64,000 nt of DNA from Streptomyces sp. 549 (lineage in GTDB: Bacteria > Actinomycetota > Actinomycetes > Streptomycetales > Streptomycetaceae), in the NCBI RefSeq assembly GCF_030124175.1, contig NZ_JASKMT010000003.1, positions 124,001 to 188,000 of the forward strand, written 5' to 3'. The translations under genes and the position numbers were made by a program. The notes below the pieces were generated by a model, which was not told the origin of the DNA, ran no database searches, and saw only the letters and a list, made by a program, of their open reading frames with translations. Positions 15,034 to 22,902 of this stretch are shown here, piece after piece (positions within the stretch are counted from its first letter, which is position 1; each line of letters opens with the position of its first letter).

Positions 15034-17643
15034 ATGGCGGCATTGGCACGTTGGTGCCTGCGGCATCGATGGGTGGTGATCGGCCTCTGGCTGGTCACGC
15101 TGCTCGGTACGGGGACGGGGGCCGCGGTCGCGGGCAGCTCGTACGCGGCGGTGTTCAGCAGCCCGGGCAGCGAGTCGAGCAAGGCGATCGAGCGCATGCA
15201 GGAGGCGTTCCCGGACCAGGCCGGCGACACCAGCAGTGTGGTGTGGCGGGTCGCGGACGGTTCGGTGCGCGACCCGGAGGTTCGGGAGCGCATGACCGAG
15301 GTGCTGGACGGCATCGGCGGCATGCCGGACGTCGGCCGGGTGGTCAGCCCGTACAGCGAGGAGGGCGCCGCGCAGGTCAGCGAGGACGGCACCATCGCAT
15401 ACGCGCAGGTGACGTTCACCGAGCAGGCGTTCGAACTGAAGCCGGCCAACACCGAGGCGCTGATCGAGCACGCCCGGGAGGCGGCCACCGACGACCTGGA
15501 CGTCGCGCTGGGCGGCATGGCGATCGAGCAGACCCAGAATCCGGCCGCAGGGCTGGCCGAGGCGGTGGCCATCGTCGCCGCCGCGATCGTGCTGTTCGTG
15601 GCGTTCGGCTCGCTGTTCGCGATGCTGCTGCCGCTGCTCAACGCCGGGTTCGCGGTGGGCACCGGCGTCGCCGTGACGATCCTGCTCACCCACGTGTGGG
15701 ACCTGCCGGACGTGGCGACGCTGCTGGGTTCGCTGATCGGCCTGGGCGTCGGCATCGACTACGCGCTGTTCATCGTCACGCGGCACCGCAAGGGCCTGCG
15801 CATGGGCCTGGACCCGCACGAGTCGGCGGTGCGCGCGATGAACACCTCGGGGCGGGCGGTGCTGTTCGCCGGCGGCACGGTGTGCGTGGCGCTGCTGGCG
15901 ATGTTCACCCTGCGCCTGCAGTTCATGGACGGCATAGCCATCGCCACCACGCTGACCGTGGTGCTGAGCGTCATCGCCGCGGCGACACTGCTGCCCGCCA
16001 TGTTCGGCGTGCTGGGCCTGCGGGTGCTCAGCCGCAAGGAGCGGCAGCGGCTGGCCGAGGACGGCCCGGTCGACGACGAGACCGCGTCGGGGCTGGCGAT
16101 CCGCTGGTCGGGCGTGGTGCAGCGGCGCCCGAAGCTGCTGGTGGTGGTGTCGATGGTGGTCATGCTGGTTCTGTCCATCCCGGTGCTGTCGCTGCGGCTG
16201 GGTGCCAACGACCAGGGCAACCAGCTGGAGTCGCAGACCACGCGGCAGGCGTACGACATGCTGGCGGACGGGTTCGGGCCGGGCTTCAACGGTCCGCTGC
16301 AACTGGTCGGCGAGACGCCGGGGGCGGCGGAACGCAAGGCCCTCGCGGACGCCACCGAGGAGATATCCCAGCTGCCGGGTGTGGTGGTGGCCTTCCCGGC
16401 CACGCCGCCGGACGCCGACGTCTCGGTGGTGCAGGTCGTGCCGACCACCTCCCCGCAGGCCGAGGAGACCGACGAGCTGATCGACTCGCTTCGGGAGCGC
16501 TTCGCGGACGGCGAGGTGACGGTGTACATCGGCGGTGGCACCGCCATGCAGAAGGACTTCGCCACGCTCATCGGAGACCGGCTGCCGGGCTTCATCCTGC
16601 TGATAATCGGCCTGGGCGCGCTGCTGCTGATGCTGGCGTTCCGCAGCATCGTGGTGCCGCTGACGGCGGCCGTGATGAACCTGATCGCCGCCGCGGCGTC
16701 GTTCGGCGCGCTGGTGGCGATCTTCCAGTGGGGCTGGGGTATCGAGCTGCTGAACATGGGCAAGGAGGGCCCGATCCTGGCCTTCCTGCCGGTGATCATG
16801 CTGCCGCTGCTGTTCGGCCTGTCCATGGACTACCAGGTGTTCCTGGTCAGCCGCATGCACGAGGTGTGGGTGCACACCGGCGACAACGCCCGCGCGGTGC
16901 GCGCCGGACTCGCCGACACCAGCCGGGTCATCAACTGCGCCGCGCTCATCATGATCTGCGTGTTCGCGTCGTTCATCCTCAGCGGCAGCCGGGAGGCCGG
17001 CATGGCCGGCATGGGCCTGGCGATCGCGGTGGCCCTGGACGCGTTCGTGCTGCGCACCCTGCTCGTCCCGGCCGCCATGCACCTGCTGGGCCGTTCCAAC
17101 TGGTGGCTGCCGCAGTGGCTGGACCGCCGCATGCCGCACCTGTCGGTGGACCCGCCGGACGAGCCGCTGCCGCAGGACGCGGCTCAACACGCCTTCGGTG
17201 GCGCGGGCATTGACGGCGGTGGCGGTTCGGGGCAGAACCGGGTGCCGGTGCTGGTCGGTGCGGAACCCGGCCGGGAGGGCGACGCGGGAGCCGCGTCGAG
17301 TGGCGCCGCCACCGCGTCGAGCAGCGGCACGTCGGCCGCGGGCGGCCGGAAGGGCTCCTCGGCGGCGGACCCGGGCGGCCCGGTGATCCGCGGCACCGTC
17401 CGGGACGCCCTGGGCGTGCCGCTCCCCCGCGCGGCGCTCACCCTGCTCGCCTCGGACGGCCGGCAGGTGGCCAAGGTCCGCTCGGCGGAGGACGGCGGCT
17501 ACTCGGTGTCCGCCCCGGGCAGCGGCTCCTACGTGCTGGTCGCCACCTCCCCGTCGCTGGGCGCCCGTCGTGAGGACGTGCTGCTGGGCGACGGCCCGGT
17601 GGACCTGGACCTGCACATCGAGGTCCCGGGCACGGGCGGCTGA
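15034..17643 (+). CDS. MMPL-family transporter with C-terminal carboxypeptidase-regulatory-like domain
   Basis: This 869-aa RND-superfamily exporter has the MMPL layout: a first helix (~12-33), a periplasmic domain, helices containing GLGVGIDYALFIVTRHR (the conserved proton-relay region), then a second half with GLSMDYQVFLVSRMHEVW. Such pumps move lipids, siderophores or drugs. After the last helix there is a Ser/Gly linker and an extra domain of about 88 residues starting PVIRGTVRDALGVPLPRAAL, with GGYSVSAPGSGSYVLVATSPS, typical of the CarboxypepD_reg beta-sandwich. That tail is unusual for MMPL proteins. The ATG at 15034 has GGGGA just upstream. It is divergent from the RR/HK pair. The cargo is unknown. 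Confidence 0.92.
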   Translation: MAALARWCLRHRWVVIGLWLVTLLGTGTGAAVAGSSYAAVFSSPGSESSKAIERMQEAFPDQAGDTSSVVWRVADGSVRDPEVRERMTEVLDGIGGMPDVGRVVSPYSEEGAAQVSEDGTIAYAQVTFTEQAFELKPANTEALIEHAREAATDDLDVALGGMAIEQTQNPAAGLAEAVAIVAAAIVLFVAFGSLFAMLLPLLNAGFAVGTGVAVTILLTHVWDLPDVATLLGSLIGLGVGIDYALFIVTRHRKGLRMGLDPHESAVRAMNTSGRAVLFAGGTVCVALLAMFTLRLQFMDGIAIATTLTVVLSVIAAATLLPAMFGVLGLRVLSRKERQRLAEDGPVDDETASGLAIRWSGVVQRRPKLLVVVSMVVMLVLSIPVLSLRLGANDQGNQLESQTTRQAYDMLADGFGPGFNGPLQLVGETPGAAERKALADATEEISQLPGVVVAFPATPPDADVSVVQVVPTTSPQAEETDELIDSLRERFADGEVTVYIGGGTAMQKDFATLIGDRLPGFILLIIGLGALLLMLAFRSIVVPLTAAVMNLIAAAASFGALVAIFQWGWGIELLNMGKEGPILAFLPVIMLPLLFGLSMDYQVFLVSRMHEVWVHTGDNARAVRAGLADTSRVINCAALIMICVFASFILSGSREAGMAGMGLAIAVALDAFVLRTLLVPAAMHLLGRSNWWLPQWLDRRMPHLSVDPPDEPLPQDAAQHAFGGAGIDGGGGSGQNRVPVLVGAEPGREGDAGAASSGAATASSSGTSAAGGRKGSSAADPGGPVIRGTVRDALGVPLPRAALTLLASDGRQVAKVRSAEDGGYSVSAPGSGSYVLVATSPSLGARREDVLLGDGPVDLDLHIEVPGTGG

Positions 17644-17645
17644 GC

Positions 17646-17680
17646 GCCGGCCGGTGAACGAACGGCCGGCAAGCGCCGGC
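17646..17680 (+). terminator. hairpins after the MMPL gene
   Basis: GCCGGCC (17646-17652) can pair with GGCCGGC (17664-17670), and GCCGGC (17665-17670) can alternatively pair with GCCGGC at 17675-17680. They begin two bases after the stop codon. Confidence 0.55.
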
Positions 17681-17696
17681 CGATGGACCGGAACGA

Positions 17697-17733
17697 CCAC
17701 GGCGGTACCCCGTTCGCACGGGTGCCGCCGTGG
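17697..17733 (+). promoter_or_regulatory. strong hairpin before a small membrane protein gene
   Basis: 17697-17709 pairs with 17721-17733 in a 13-bp stem with a single G-U pair and an 11-base loop. It may be a second MMPL terminator or a 5' leader structure of the gene starting at 17784. Confidence 0.5.
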
Positions 17734-17783
17734 CGCTCGACCGCAGGGCAAGGTGAAGGGACGTCGGAGAAGGGGGAGTTCGG

Positions 17784-17981
17784 GTGGCCGCACACTGGAT
17801 GGACAACACCTGGGGTGACCTCTTCCTCGTGGGGGGTGGACTCGTCATCACGCTGTCGCACACCGACCCCGTGTGGAAAGCGATCACGGCGGTGTTCACC
17901 GCCGCCTGGGTGGTCATCGCAGTCCACCGCGTGGTGCAGGCACGCAGGAAGCGGGAGGACGGCACCGTCCTCAGCGAGTGA
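17784..17981 (+). CDS. small membrane protein, unknown
   Basis: This 65-aa protein (MAAHWMDNTWGDLFLVGGG...) has two hydrophobic stretches, LFLVGGGLVITLS and AITAVFTAAWVVIAVHRVV, and a charged tail (QARRKREDGTVLSE). The GTG start is supported by AAGGGGGAG about seven bases upstream. I do not recognise a named family. The last 11 bases overlap the end of the convergent sigma-partner gene. Confidence 0.65.
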   Translation: MAAHWMDNTWGDLFLVGGGLVITLSHTDPVWKAITAVFTAAWVVIAVHRVVQARRKREDGTVLSE

Positions 17982-18627
17982 GGCCGAGGGCGGCGAGCAC
18001 GCCGTCACTCAGCCGAACGTGGTTGTCCGGGCCGGGCACGGCCCGGCCGCCGTCCACGCCGTAGGCGCCCTGCACGCTGTTGACCAGGGTGAACCGGCCG
18101 TCGTGCTGGCGCTCCAGCAGGAACACGTACGGCCGACCGGGCCTGAGGTCCGCCGTCTCGGGGCCGCTGCCGGGGGTGGTGTAGGAGACCTCCAGACCGC
18201 CGGCGGGCGCCCGGCCCTTTGCCTCGGCCAGCACCTCGGCGTCGGCGACCGTGAGCCGTGCTCCGTCCGTGCCCTCCGCCCGGCCCGGGCCGAGGCGGGC
18301 GGTGACGATCAGGTCGGCGGACTCCTCCAGATCGGCCGTGGTCGCGTGGTACGGCTCGTCGGCGACGATGCCGCCTCCGCCGTCGGCGCCGTTGAGCAAC
18401 AGCACGCCCACCGCCACCAGTCCCGCCGCGGCCACAGCGGCCACGACGACCACCGGCCCGCCCCACCGGCGCCGCAGCGGCGGTGACGCCGGCTCTGCGG
18501 CCATGGTCTCGGCCGGGCCCGGGCCGACCAGTTTCGCGAGCCGGTCGGCCGCGTCGGCCGACAGGCGGCTGTCCGGCACGGGGGGAACGGGATTCGCTCC
18601 TGCCACCAACGTCCTCACTGACTTCAT
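17971..18627 (-). CDS. membrane partner of ECF sigma factor (anti-sigma-like position)
   Basis: This 218-aa protein has a cytoplasmic N-terminus of about 50 residues (DSRLSADAADRLAKLVG), a single helix (VVVVAAVAAAGLVAVGVLLL) and an extracytoplasmic domain (DEPYHATTADLEESADLIVTARL ... GRPYVFLLERQHDGRFTLVNS). The gene overlaps the sigma gene by ATGA (18624-18627), the usual layout for a sigma/anti-sigma pair. No zinc anti-sigma HxxxCxxC motif is present and the N-terminus is short, so anti-sigma activity is inferred from context only. The external domain resembles small beta-rich domains of Streptomyces surface proteins. The alternative is an effector that the sigma factor simply co-expresses. 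Confidence 0.7.
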   Translation of the reverse strand: MKSVRTLVAGANPVPPVPDSRLSADAADRLAKLVGPGPAETMAAEPASPPLRRRWGGPVVVVAAVAAAGLVAVGVLLLNGADGGGGIVADEPYHATTADLEESADLIVTARLGPGRAEGTDGARLTVADAEVLAEAKGRAPAGGLEVSYTTPGSGPETADLRPGRPYVFLLERQHDGRFTLVNSVQGAYGVDGGRAVPGPDNHVRLSDGVLAALGLTR

Positions 18628-19133
18628 GCCGACTCCTCGGGGGCGGTGTGGAGGTCGCGGAACGCCCTGCGTGCGCGGTGCAGCCGCACCCACACGGCCG
18701 GTGCCGTGCAGCCGAGCACCGCCCCCGCCTCCGCCGCGCCGAGACCGTCCCAGTAGGTCAGCAGCAGCACCTCGCGGTGTCTCCCGGGCAGCCGTTCCAG
18801 GGCGTCGAGCACCGCGGAGTCGGCCGGGCCGGCCGGGGCGCGGCCCAGCTCGTCGGCGACCCGCCGGTGCAACTCGCCCAGCCGGGCGGCGGCCCGGTGG
18901 TGGTTCCGCAGCAGGTTGCGGGCGGTCACGAACAACCAGCCCGGCGAAAGTTCGCCGCCGCCGAGGGTGTGCTCCCAGGCGATCCGGAAGGTCTCGGCGG
19001 TCACCTCCTCCGCCGTGCCGCGCTCGCCCGTGCGGCGGTGCACGAACGCGAGCAGCCGCGGCTGCTCGCGCCGGTACACGACGGTGAACCGTGCGGCGCG
19101 CTCCCGGTCCCTGGCCGTCTGCTGGGTTTCCAC
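18624..19133 (-). CDS. ECF-type RNA polymerase sigma factor
   Basis: This 169-aa sigma-70 family protein has region 2 at residues ~18-65 (RREQPRLLAFVHRRTG ... EEVTAETFRIAWEH) and region 4 at ~108-158 (LPGRHREVLLLTYWDGLGAAEAGAVLGC, then VWVRLHRARRAF). The size and lack of regions 1 and 3 mark it as ECF. The GTG start at 19133 has no ribosome binding site, and a GGAACC box lies 26-31 bases upstream, so the mRNA is probably leaderless and self-activated. It is coupled to the membrane protein downstream. Its target genes are unknown. Confidence 0.9.
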   Translation of the reverse strand: METQQTARDRERAARFTVVYRREQPRLLAFVHRRTGERGTAEEVTAETFRIAWEHTLGGGELSPGWLFVTARNLLRNHHRAAARLGELHRRVADELGRAPAGPADSAVLDALERLPGRHREVLLLTYWDGLGAAEAGAVLGCTAPAVWVRLHRARRAFRDLHTAPEESA

Positions 19134-19164
19134 ACGCTGTGTATGTCCCGGCGCCGCCGGTTCC
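19134..19164 (-). promoter_or_regulatory. candidate autoregulated ECF promoter, leaderless start
   Basis: On the minus strand GGAACC (19164-19159), the typical ECF -35 box, is followed after 15 bases by TACACA (19143-19138). A start 6-7 bases beyond falls on or next to the GTG codon at 19133. No Shine-Dalgarno sequence is present. Confidence 0.45.
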
Positions 19165-19171
19165 TTACCCC

Positions 19172-19220
19172 CCGAGGTGGACGCGTAGGGAATGCGGCGG
19201 GAAACCGCCCGAAACCTCGG
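19172..19220 (-). terminator. branched hairpin after lipoprotein gene
   Basis: Outer arms CCGAGGT (19172-19178) and ACCTCGG (19214-19220) enclose an inner GGCGG-GAAA-CCGCC stem-loop (19196-19209). It lies just after the lipoprotein stop on the minus strand and before the sigma promoter. Confidence 0.45.
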
Positions 19221-19237
19221 ACCGCGCGGGCCGGGGA

Positions 19238-20146
19238 TCAGTTGCCGGGGCCGGCCGGGTCCTCGTGCTGCGGGCTCTGGCCGGCGACCCGGTCGGTCAT
19301 GTCGGCGGTGTCGTCGGCGGGCGGCGCCTCGACGTCCACCTCGGTGCCGAAGTCGGACAGTTCGAGCACCGTGCTGATGCTGCCGCCCTTGCCCGACTCG
19401 CCGCCGGCGCCGGGTACCGTCACGTCCACCTGCTGACGGCGAAGCCGTCCCTCGTCGTCGAGCCAGACCTCCATCGGCACCGACTCACCCAGCTGGCGCG
19501 TCAGTTGGCGCTCGGCTCCAGCGTCGCCGCCGGCAAGCCTGCGCACGTCGACCTCGACCCGGTAGTGCGTGGTGTTGACGCCCGTCACCTTCTCGGTGCC
19601 GAGTTCCTTGACGCCCTGGTCGGACAGCGCCTTCAGGTAGTCCAGGGACTCCGCCGGGTTGGGCGCCACGTTGCCGCTGTCGCCGTTCTGCTTCTGGAGC
19701 TTCTCCAGGTCGATCTTCATCCAGCTCCTGCCGTCGGGCAGTCCGGCGTCCTGGCCCTCCGGCGGCTTCTGGTAGAGCACCTTGTCGACGACCCGCTGCT
19801 CCATCTGCTGGCCGTCGGCACCGATCTTCATGGAGCTGGTGCCGTCCTGGAGGTTGATGACCCCCTCACCCTCGACGGTCTGCTTCTGCCCCTCCATGTC
19901 GATCTCGACGGTGAGCGCCAGCGCGGCCGTCCCGGCCTCCCGCGTCTTCTTGTCGGCGGCCGTCACCGCCTGGTTCGAGCCCTGCTCGCCGGGAGCCGAC
20001 GACTCGGGGGCCTCCCGGCCTCCCTCGGCCTCGCCGCCCTCGTCCGCGGCGCCGCCGCATCCGGCCAGCAGCGCGCAGGAGACCACGCCGGCCACGACCG
20101 CCGTTCCGATCCGGATTCCTCGTGCCGAACGCCGCACCGCATCCAC
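19238..20146 (-). CDS. lipoprotein with LppX/LprG-like fold
   Basis: This secreted lipoprotein has a signal peptide ending in the lipobox LLAGC (Cys ~29), a charged Gly/Glu linker, and a domain resembling the mycobacterial LppX/LprAFG family: TREAGTAALALTVEIDMEGQ, EGEGVINLQDGTSSMKIG, VLYQKPP, then VNTTHYRVEVDV and MEVWLDDEGRLRRQQVDVT. That fold makes a half beta-barrel that can hold a lipid. It is 302 aa and monocistronic, with hairpin structure after it. The specific ligand is unknown. The plus-strand lipoprotein at 42054 has a similar plan but low sequence similarity. Confidence 0.82.
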   Translation of the reverse strand: MDAVRRSARGIRIGTAVVAGVVSCALLAGCGGAADEGGEAEGGREAPESSAPGEQGSNQAVTAADKKTREAGTAALALTVEIDMEGQKQTVEGEGVINLQDGTSSMKIGADGQQMEQRVVDKVLYQKPPEGQDAGLPDGRSWMKIDLEKLQKQNGDSGNVAPNPAESLDYLKALSDQGVKELGTEKVTGVNTTHYRVEVDVRRLAGGDAGAERQLTRQLGESVPMEVWLDDEGRLRRQQVDVTVPGAGGESGKGGSISTVLELSDFGTEVDVEAPPADDTADMTDRVAGQSPQHEDPAGPGN

Positions 20147-20298
20147 CCCTTGGGTTCTCAGGTCACTCGCTGCTCTGGCGCACCGGCCCGGGCGGGCGCG
20201 GGCGCGTCTGACGCGTAGAACGAGCGCGTTCCCCCGGATGTGCCCGGCATGCGCCCGTCGGACTCACGGCGGGAGCGCACGCGAGCGGTGGTGCCGGC

Positions 20299-20418
20299 TC
20301 AGCGGCGGCGGCCGGCGCCGTCCTGGCGGCGCCTGCGTACCGAGCGGGCGTAGTGGTGCAGCAGGACGCGGGTGAGGAGCAGGGCCGTCAGGATGCCCAG
20401 GAGCAGCAGCAGCTTCAC
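20299..20418 (-). CDS. 39-aa membrane peptide coupled to ppk2
   Basis: A GTG start at 20418 overlaps the ppk2 stop (GTGA) and opens a frame of 39 residues: a hydrophobic helix (KLLLLLGILTALLLTRVLL) followed by HHYARSVRRRRQDGAGRRR, a strongly basic tail. The hydrophobic helix plus arginine tail is a classic single-pass, cytoplasm-in pattern. The overlap, the matching GC-rich codon pattern and the clean stop support translation. It could tether or modulate PPK2 at the membrane, but that is inferred only from position. Confidence 0.5.
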   Translation of the reverse strand: MKLLLLLGILTALLLTRVLLHHYARSVRRRRQDGAGRRR

Positions 20419-21407
20419 CGCGGACCGGTCCGGCCGTCGCGGCCCTGCGACCCGGCGGGCGGGGCGTGGGCGGCGTCGCGGGCGGTGAGCAGCGGTGTCG
20501 GGGAGAGGTCGCTGGTCTCCTCACCCGGCTCCAGCAGGGTGTCGGCCGGGCCGACGATCAGCGGGTCGGGTTTGCCGACCGCCTCCGGGTCCTTGGCCGC
20601 GTACTCGAAGCGCGACAGCACGTGCCGCATGGCCTCCAGCCGACCGCGCTTCTTGTCGTTGTTCTTGACGACGGTCCAGGGCGCGTACGCGGTGTCGGTG
20701 GCCCGGAACATGTCGATCTTGGCTTCGGTGTAGGCGTCCCACAGGTCCAGCGAGGCCAGGTCGGTGTCCGACAGCTTCCACTGGCGCACCGGGTCCACCT
20801 GGCGCTTCGCGAACCGGGTGCGCTGCTCGGACCGGGACACGGAGAACCACAGCTTGACGAGGTGGATGCCGTCGTCGGTGAGCATGCGCTCGAACAGCGG
20901 CGCCTCGCGCAGGAACAGGGAGACCTGCTCGGAGGTGCTGAAGCCCATGACCTTCTCGACGCCGGCCCGGTTGTACCAGGAGCGGTCGAAGAAGACGATC
21001 TCACCGGCCGCGGGCAGATGCGCCACGTAGCGCTGGAAGTACCACTGCGCGGCCTCCCGCTCGGTGGGCTTCTCCAGGGCGACGACCCGCGCACCGCGGG
21101 GGTTGAGGCGCTCGGTGAAGCGCTGGATGGTGCCGCCCTTGCCCGCGGCGTCCCGGCCCTCGCAGACCACGACGATGCGCTGGCCGGTGTCCTTGGCCCA
21201 GCGCTGGAGCTTCAGCAGTTCGATCTGGAGCACCCGCTTGACCCGGTCGTACTCCTTGCGCTTGACCTTGCTGTCGTAGGGGTGGTTCTCCCGCCAGGTG
21301 TCCGGCGTGTTGCCGTCGGCGTCCCTAAGGGTGGGCTGCTCGGGGTTGCGGTCGTCCACGGTGAGGCCGTGCAGCAGCCCCTTTCCGCCGTGGCTGTCGG
21401 CACTCAT
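20415..21407 (-). CDS. ppk2: polyphosphate kinase 2 (PPK2 family)
   Basis: PPK2 enzymes use polyphosphate to phosphorylate nucleotides (NDP or NMP) or run in reverse. This 330-aa protein has Walker A GRDAAGKGG (84-92), the lid and specificity segment LNPRGARVVALEKPTERE (101-118), and Walker B EIVFFDRSWYNRAGVEKVMGF (from 136, with Asp141). A basic KLSDTDLASLDLWDAYTEAK region follows. It is a single-domain class; length and motifs fit the class I, NDP-preferring group, but class is uncertain. The ATG at 21407 has GAGGAGG 5 bases upstream. It shares a strand with the STAS gene 110 bp upstream, hinting at stress expression. Confidence 0.93.
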   Translation of the reverse strand: MSADSHGGKGLLHGLTVDDRNPEQPTLRDADGNTPDTWRENHPYDSKVKRKEYDRVKRVLQIELLKLQRWAKDTGQRIVVVCEGRDAAGKGGTIQRFTERLNPRGARVVALEKPTEREAAQWYFQRYVAHLPAAGEIVFFDRSWYNRAGVEKVMGFSTSEQVSLFLREAPLFERMLTDDGIHLVKLWFSVSRSEQRTRFAKRQVDPVRQWKLSDTDLASLDLWDAYTEAKIDMFRATDTAYAPWTVVKNNDKKRGRLEAMRHVLSRFEYAAKDPEAVGKPDPLIVGPADTLLEPGEETSDLSPTPLLTARDAAHAPPAGSQGRDGRTGPR

Positions 21408-21517
21408 TCGGCCTCCTCGTCGGGATGGGGCGGTGCCCGGCGGGGATCGCCGCACACGCTCGCGGCGGGCACCTCCTCGATGGTCTCAGAACGCGGACCG
21501 GTCGGAGGGCGTACCGC

Positions 21518-21907
21518 TCAGGGGCGGGCGACGCGGTCCGACGGGCCCTCGGCGGGGCAGGTCAGGGCGGTGTCGACACCGTCGGCCACGGTGAAGACGT
21601 CCGAGACGCCGGTCACCTCGAACAGCCGCAGCACCTGCGAGTGCAGCGGGCCGGCGAGCACCAGCTCGCACCGGTTGCGGGCGGCGAGCAGCAGGTTGAG
21701 GATGCTGGAGTCGGCAAAGGTGACGGCGGAGAGGTCGAAGACCACCCGTCTCCCCTCCCTCACCGCGGCGTCGAGGGCGAGTCTCGCCTGCGGCTCGGTC
21801 TCGACGTCCACTTCACCGGCCAGCACGATGACCGTGGCCCCGCCTCGCCGGTAGCTGGAGGCCGGGATGGGCTCGCTCGAATCGACCTGCTCGTGAAAAG
21901 TTGTCAT
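21518..21907 (-). CDS. STAS-domain anti-sigma factor antagonist
   Basis: This 129-aa protein is of the SpoIIAA/RsbV type. Its core is VIVLAGEVDVETEPQARLALDAAV, VVFDLSAVTFADSSILNLLLAAR (phosphorylatable Ser67/68 after Asp66), CELVLAGPLHSQVLRLFEVTGV and VFTVADGVDTAL. Such proteins bind a kinase anti-sigma factor and free an alternative sigma factor when unphosphorylated. No kinase or sigma gene is adjacent, so its partner is elsewhere. A GGGTAC box upstream suggests SigB-type control. The usual DSSG is DSSI here, which could alter kinase recognition. Confidence 0.88.
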   Translation of the reverse strand: MTTFHEQVDSSEPIPASSYRRGGATVIVLAGEVDVETEPQARLALDAAVREGRRVVFDLSAVTFADSSILNLLLAARNRCELVLAGPLHSQVLRLFEVTGVSDVFTVADGVDTALTCPAEGPSDRVARP

Positions 21908-21991
21908 ACGGCAACCTTTCCATGAATCCTGCGGGCGCTGGACTCACTCAGGAGTCGCGTTGATCACCCGTCCGGCAGCACGCACGACGGA

Positions 21992-21997
21992 GTACCC
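21992..21997 (-). promoter_or_regulatory. candidate SigB-type -10 element (GGGTAC) for STAS gene
   Basis: On the minus strand GGGTAC lies 85 bases upstream of the STAS start. It is the -10 hexamer of Streptomyces stress sigma factor B promoters. The expected GNNT -35 about 15 bases further upstream is imperfect. Confidence 0.4.
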
Positions 21998-22233
21998 CTC
22001 CGACCTGCCGGTACATGGAGTCCCACGATCAGCCCAACCCAAACTTCCGATCCGGCGATTGCCCAAACTTTTCCTTCCGCATACCCGCGCGTGCGGGTGC
22101 GGGGCGACCCGGCGCCACCGACGGTGACGCACGGCACCTCCTCGGGCACCGGCGGTCACACTCGGCGGGGGCGTTACCGACCGGGACGGACAGGGGCTCG
22201 TGCGCTGCGGGGAATCCGCGCCGAAAGAATCAT

Positions 22234-22258
22234 GTTTATCGAACCGGATCCCGGTCAC
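22234..22258 (+). promoter_or_regulatory. candidate stress promoter for csbD-like gene
   Basis: GTTTAT (22234-22239) and GGTCAC (22253-22258), with 15 bases between GTTT and GGTCAC, resemble a SigB promoter (GNNT-N15-GGGTAY) with two mismatches in the -10. The box sits 45 bases before the GTG start, in a locally AT-rich stretch. Confidence 0.35.
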
Positions 22259-22303
22259 CCGTATCGATGTCCGCAGCCTCGATTGCGCAAGGAGCTGAAC
22301 CCC

Positions 22304-22477
22304 GTGTCTGGCGATGAAAAGAGCAAGTCCAAGCTCGAGCAGGCCAAGGGCAAGGTCAAGGAGACCACCGGCCGCGCTCTGGGTAATGAGCAGATGGAGG
22401 CCGAGGGCCGAGCGGAGCAGACCAAGGGAGATGCCCGCCAGGCCAAGGAAAAGGGCAAGGACATCTTCAAGAACTGA
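22304..22477 (+). CDS. CsbD-family stress protein
   Basis: This 57-aa hydrophilic protein (SGDEKSKSKLEQAKGKVKE...) has the CsbD pattern of repeated Lys/Glu amphipathic segments: LEQAKGKVKETTGRAL, then EAEGRAEQTKGDARQAKEKGKD. CsbD proteins build up during general stress; their molecular job is unsettled. AAGGAG nine bases before the GTG fixes the start. A perfect terminator follows, so it is monocistronic. It faces the STAS gene across a shared upstream region of about 400 bp, and both may answer to a stress sigma factor. Confidence 0.88.
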   Translation: MSGDEKSKSKLEQAKGKVKETTGRALGNEQMEAEGRAEQTKGDARQAKEKGKDIFKN

Positions 22478-22902
22478 GCTTCCGCGCGCAGTGACCTTCC
22501 GCGCACCGCCAGTGGGCGGCAGCCGGAAACACTGACCGAAGCATCGAGGGGCTCGACGGGCGGCCCCGCGCCGCCCGTCGAGCCGCCTCGGCTCTCAACA
22601 GAACACCGCACCGAACGCGCCCCCGGCCCCGGAGTCGGTGGGCGCATGCCTGGCCCGCATATCTGACATGTACATGCCCGCCACTCGCTCCCTGGGTCCT
22701 GCCGACGGGGAAACGAGGTCGGCGAGTACGGCGGACTCCTCGGTCCGCCTCCCCGGTGAGGGCCGGGGTGATCACCTGGGACCGTGCACGACCCCCGTTC
22801 GATCACCCCTCCTGTTGTCCACTTTCCAAAAGAAGAATCCATGAAATGTCGTGCGCATGACTCCAAGGAGTCGGGGCACACGACAGCTCGGAGGTAATAA
22901 CT
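22478..22902. other. 425-bp gene-free stretch
   Basis: It holds the csbD terminator (22550-22584). No gene is supported. A 10-bp palindrome, GGTGATCACC, is at 22767-22776. The promoter of the hydrophobic peptide gene should lie in the last 100 bases; GGAGGT at 22890-22895 is its ribosome site. Confidence 0.5.
22550..22584 (+). terminator. csbD-like gene terminator
   Basis: A perfect 14-bp inverted repeat (22550-22563 and 22571-22584) with a 7-base loop lies 72 bp after the stop. Confidence 0.82.

Noticed and set aside
12205..17793. A continuous minus-strand open frame of over 1,800 codons spanning the kinase, regulator and MMPL genes
   Set aside because: Only the kinase part (12205-13992) has protein motifs. 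The rest is Arg/Gly/Ala-rich shadow sequence opposite the response regulator and MMPL genes, typical of antisense frames in high-GC DNA.
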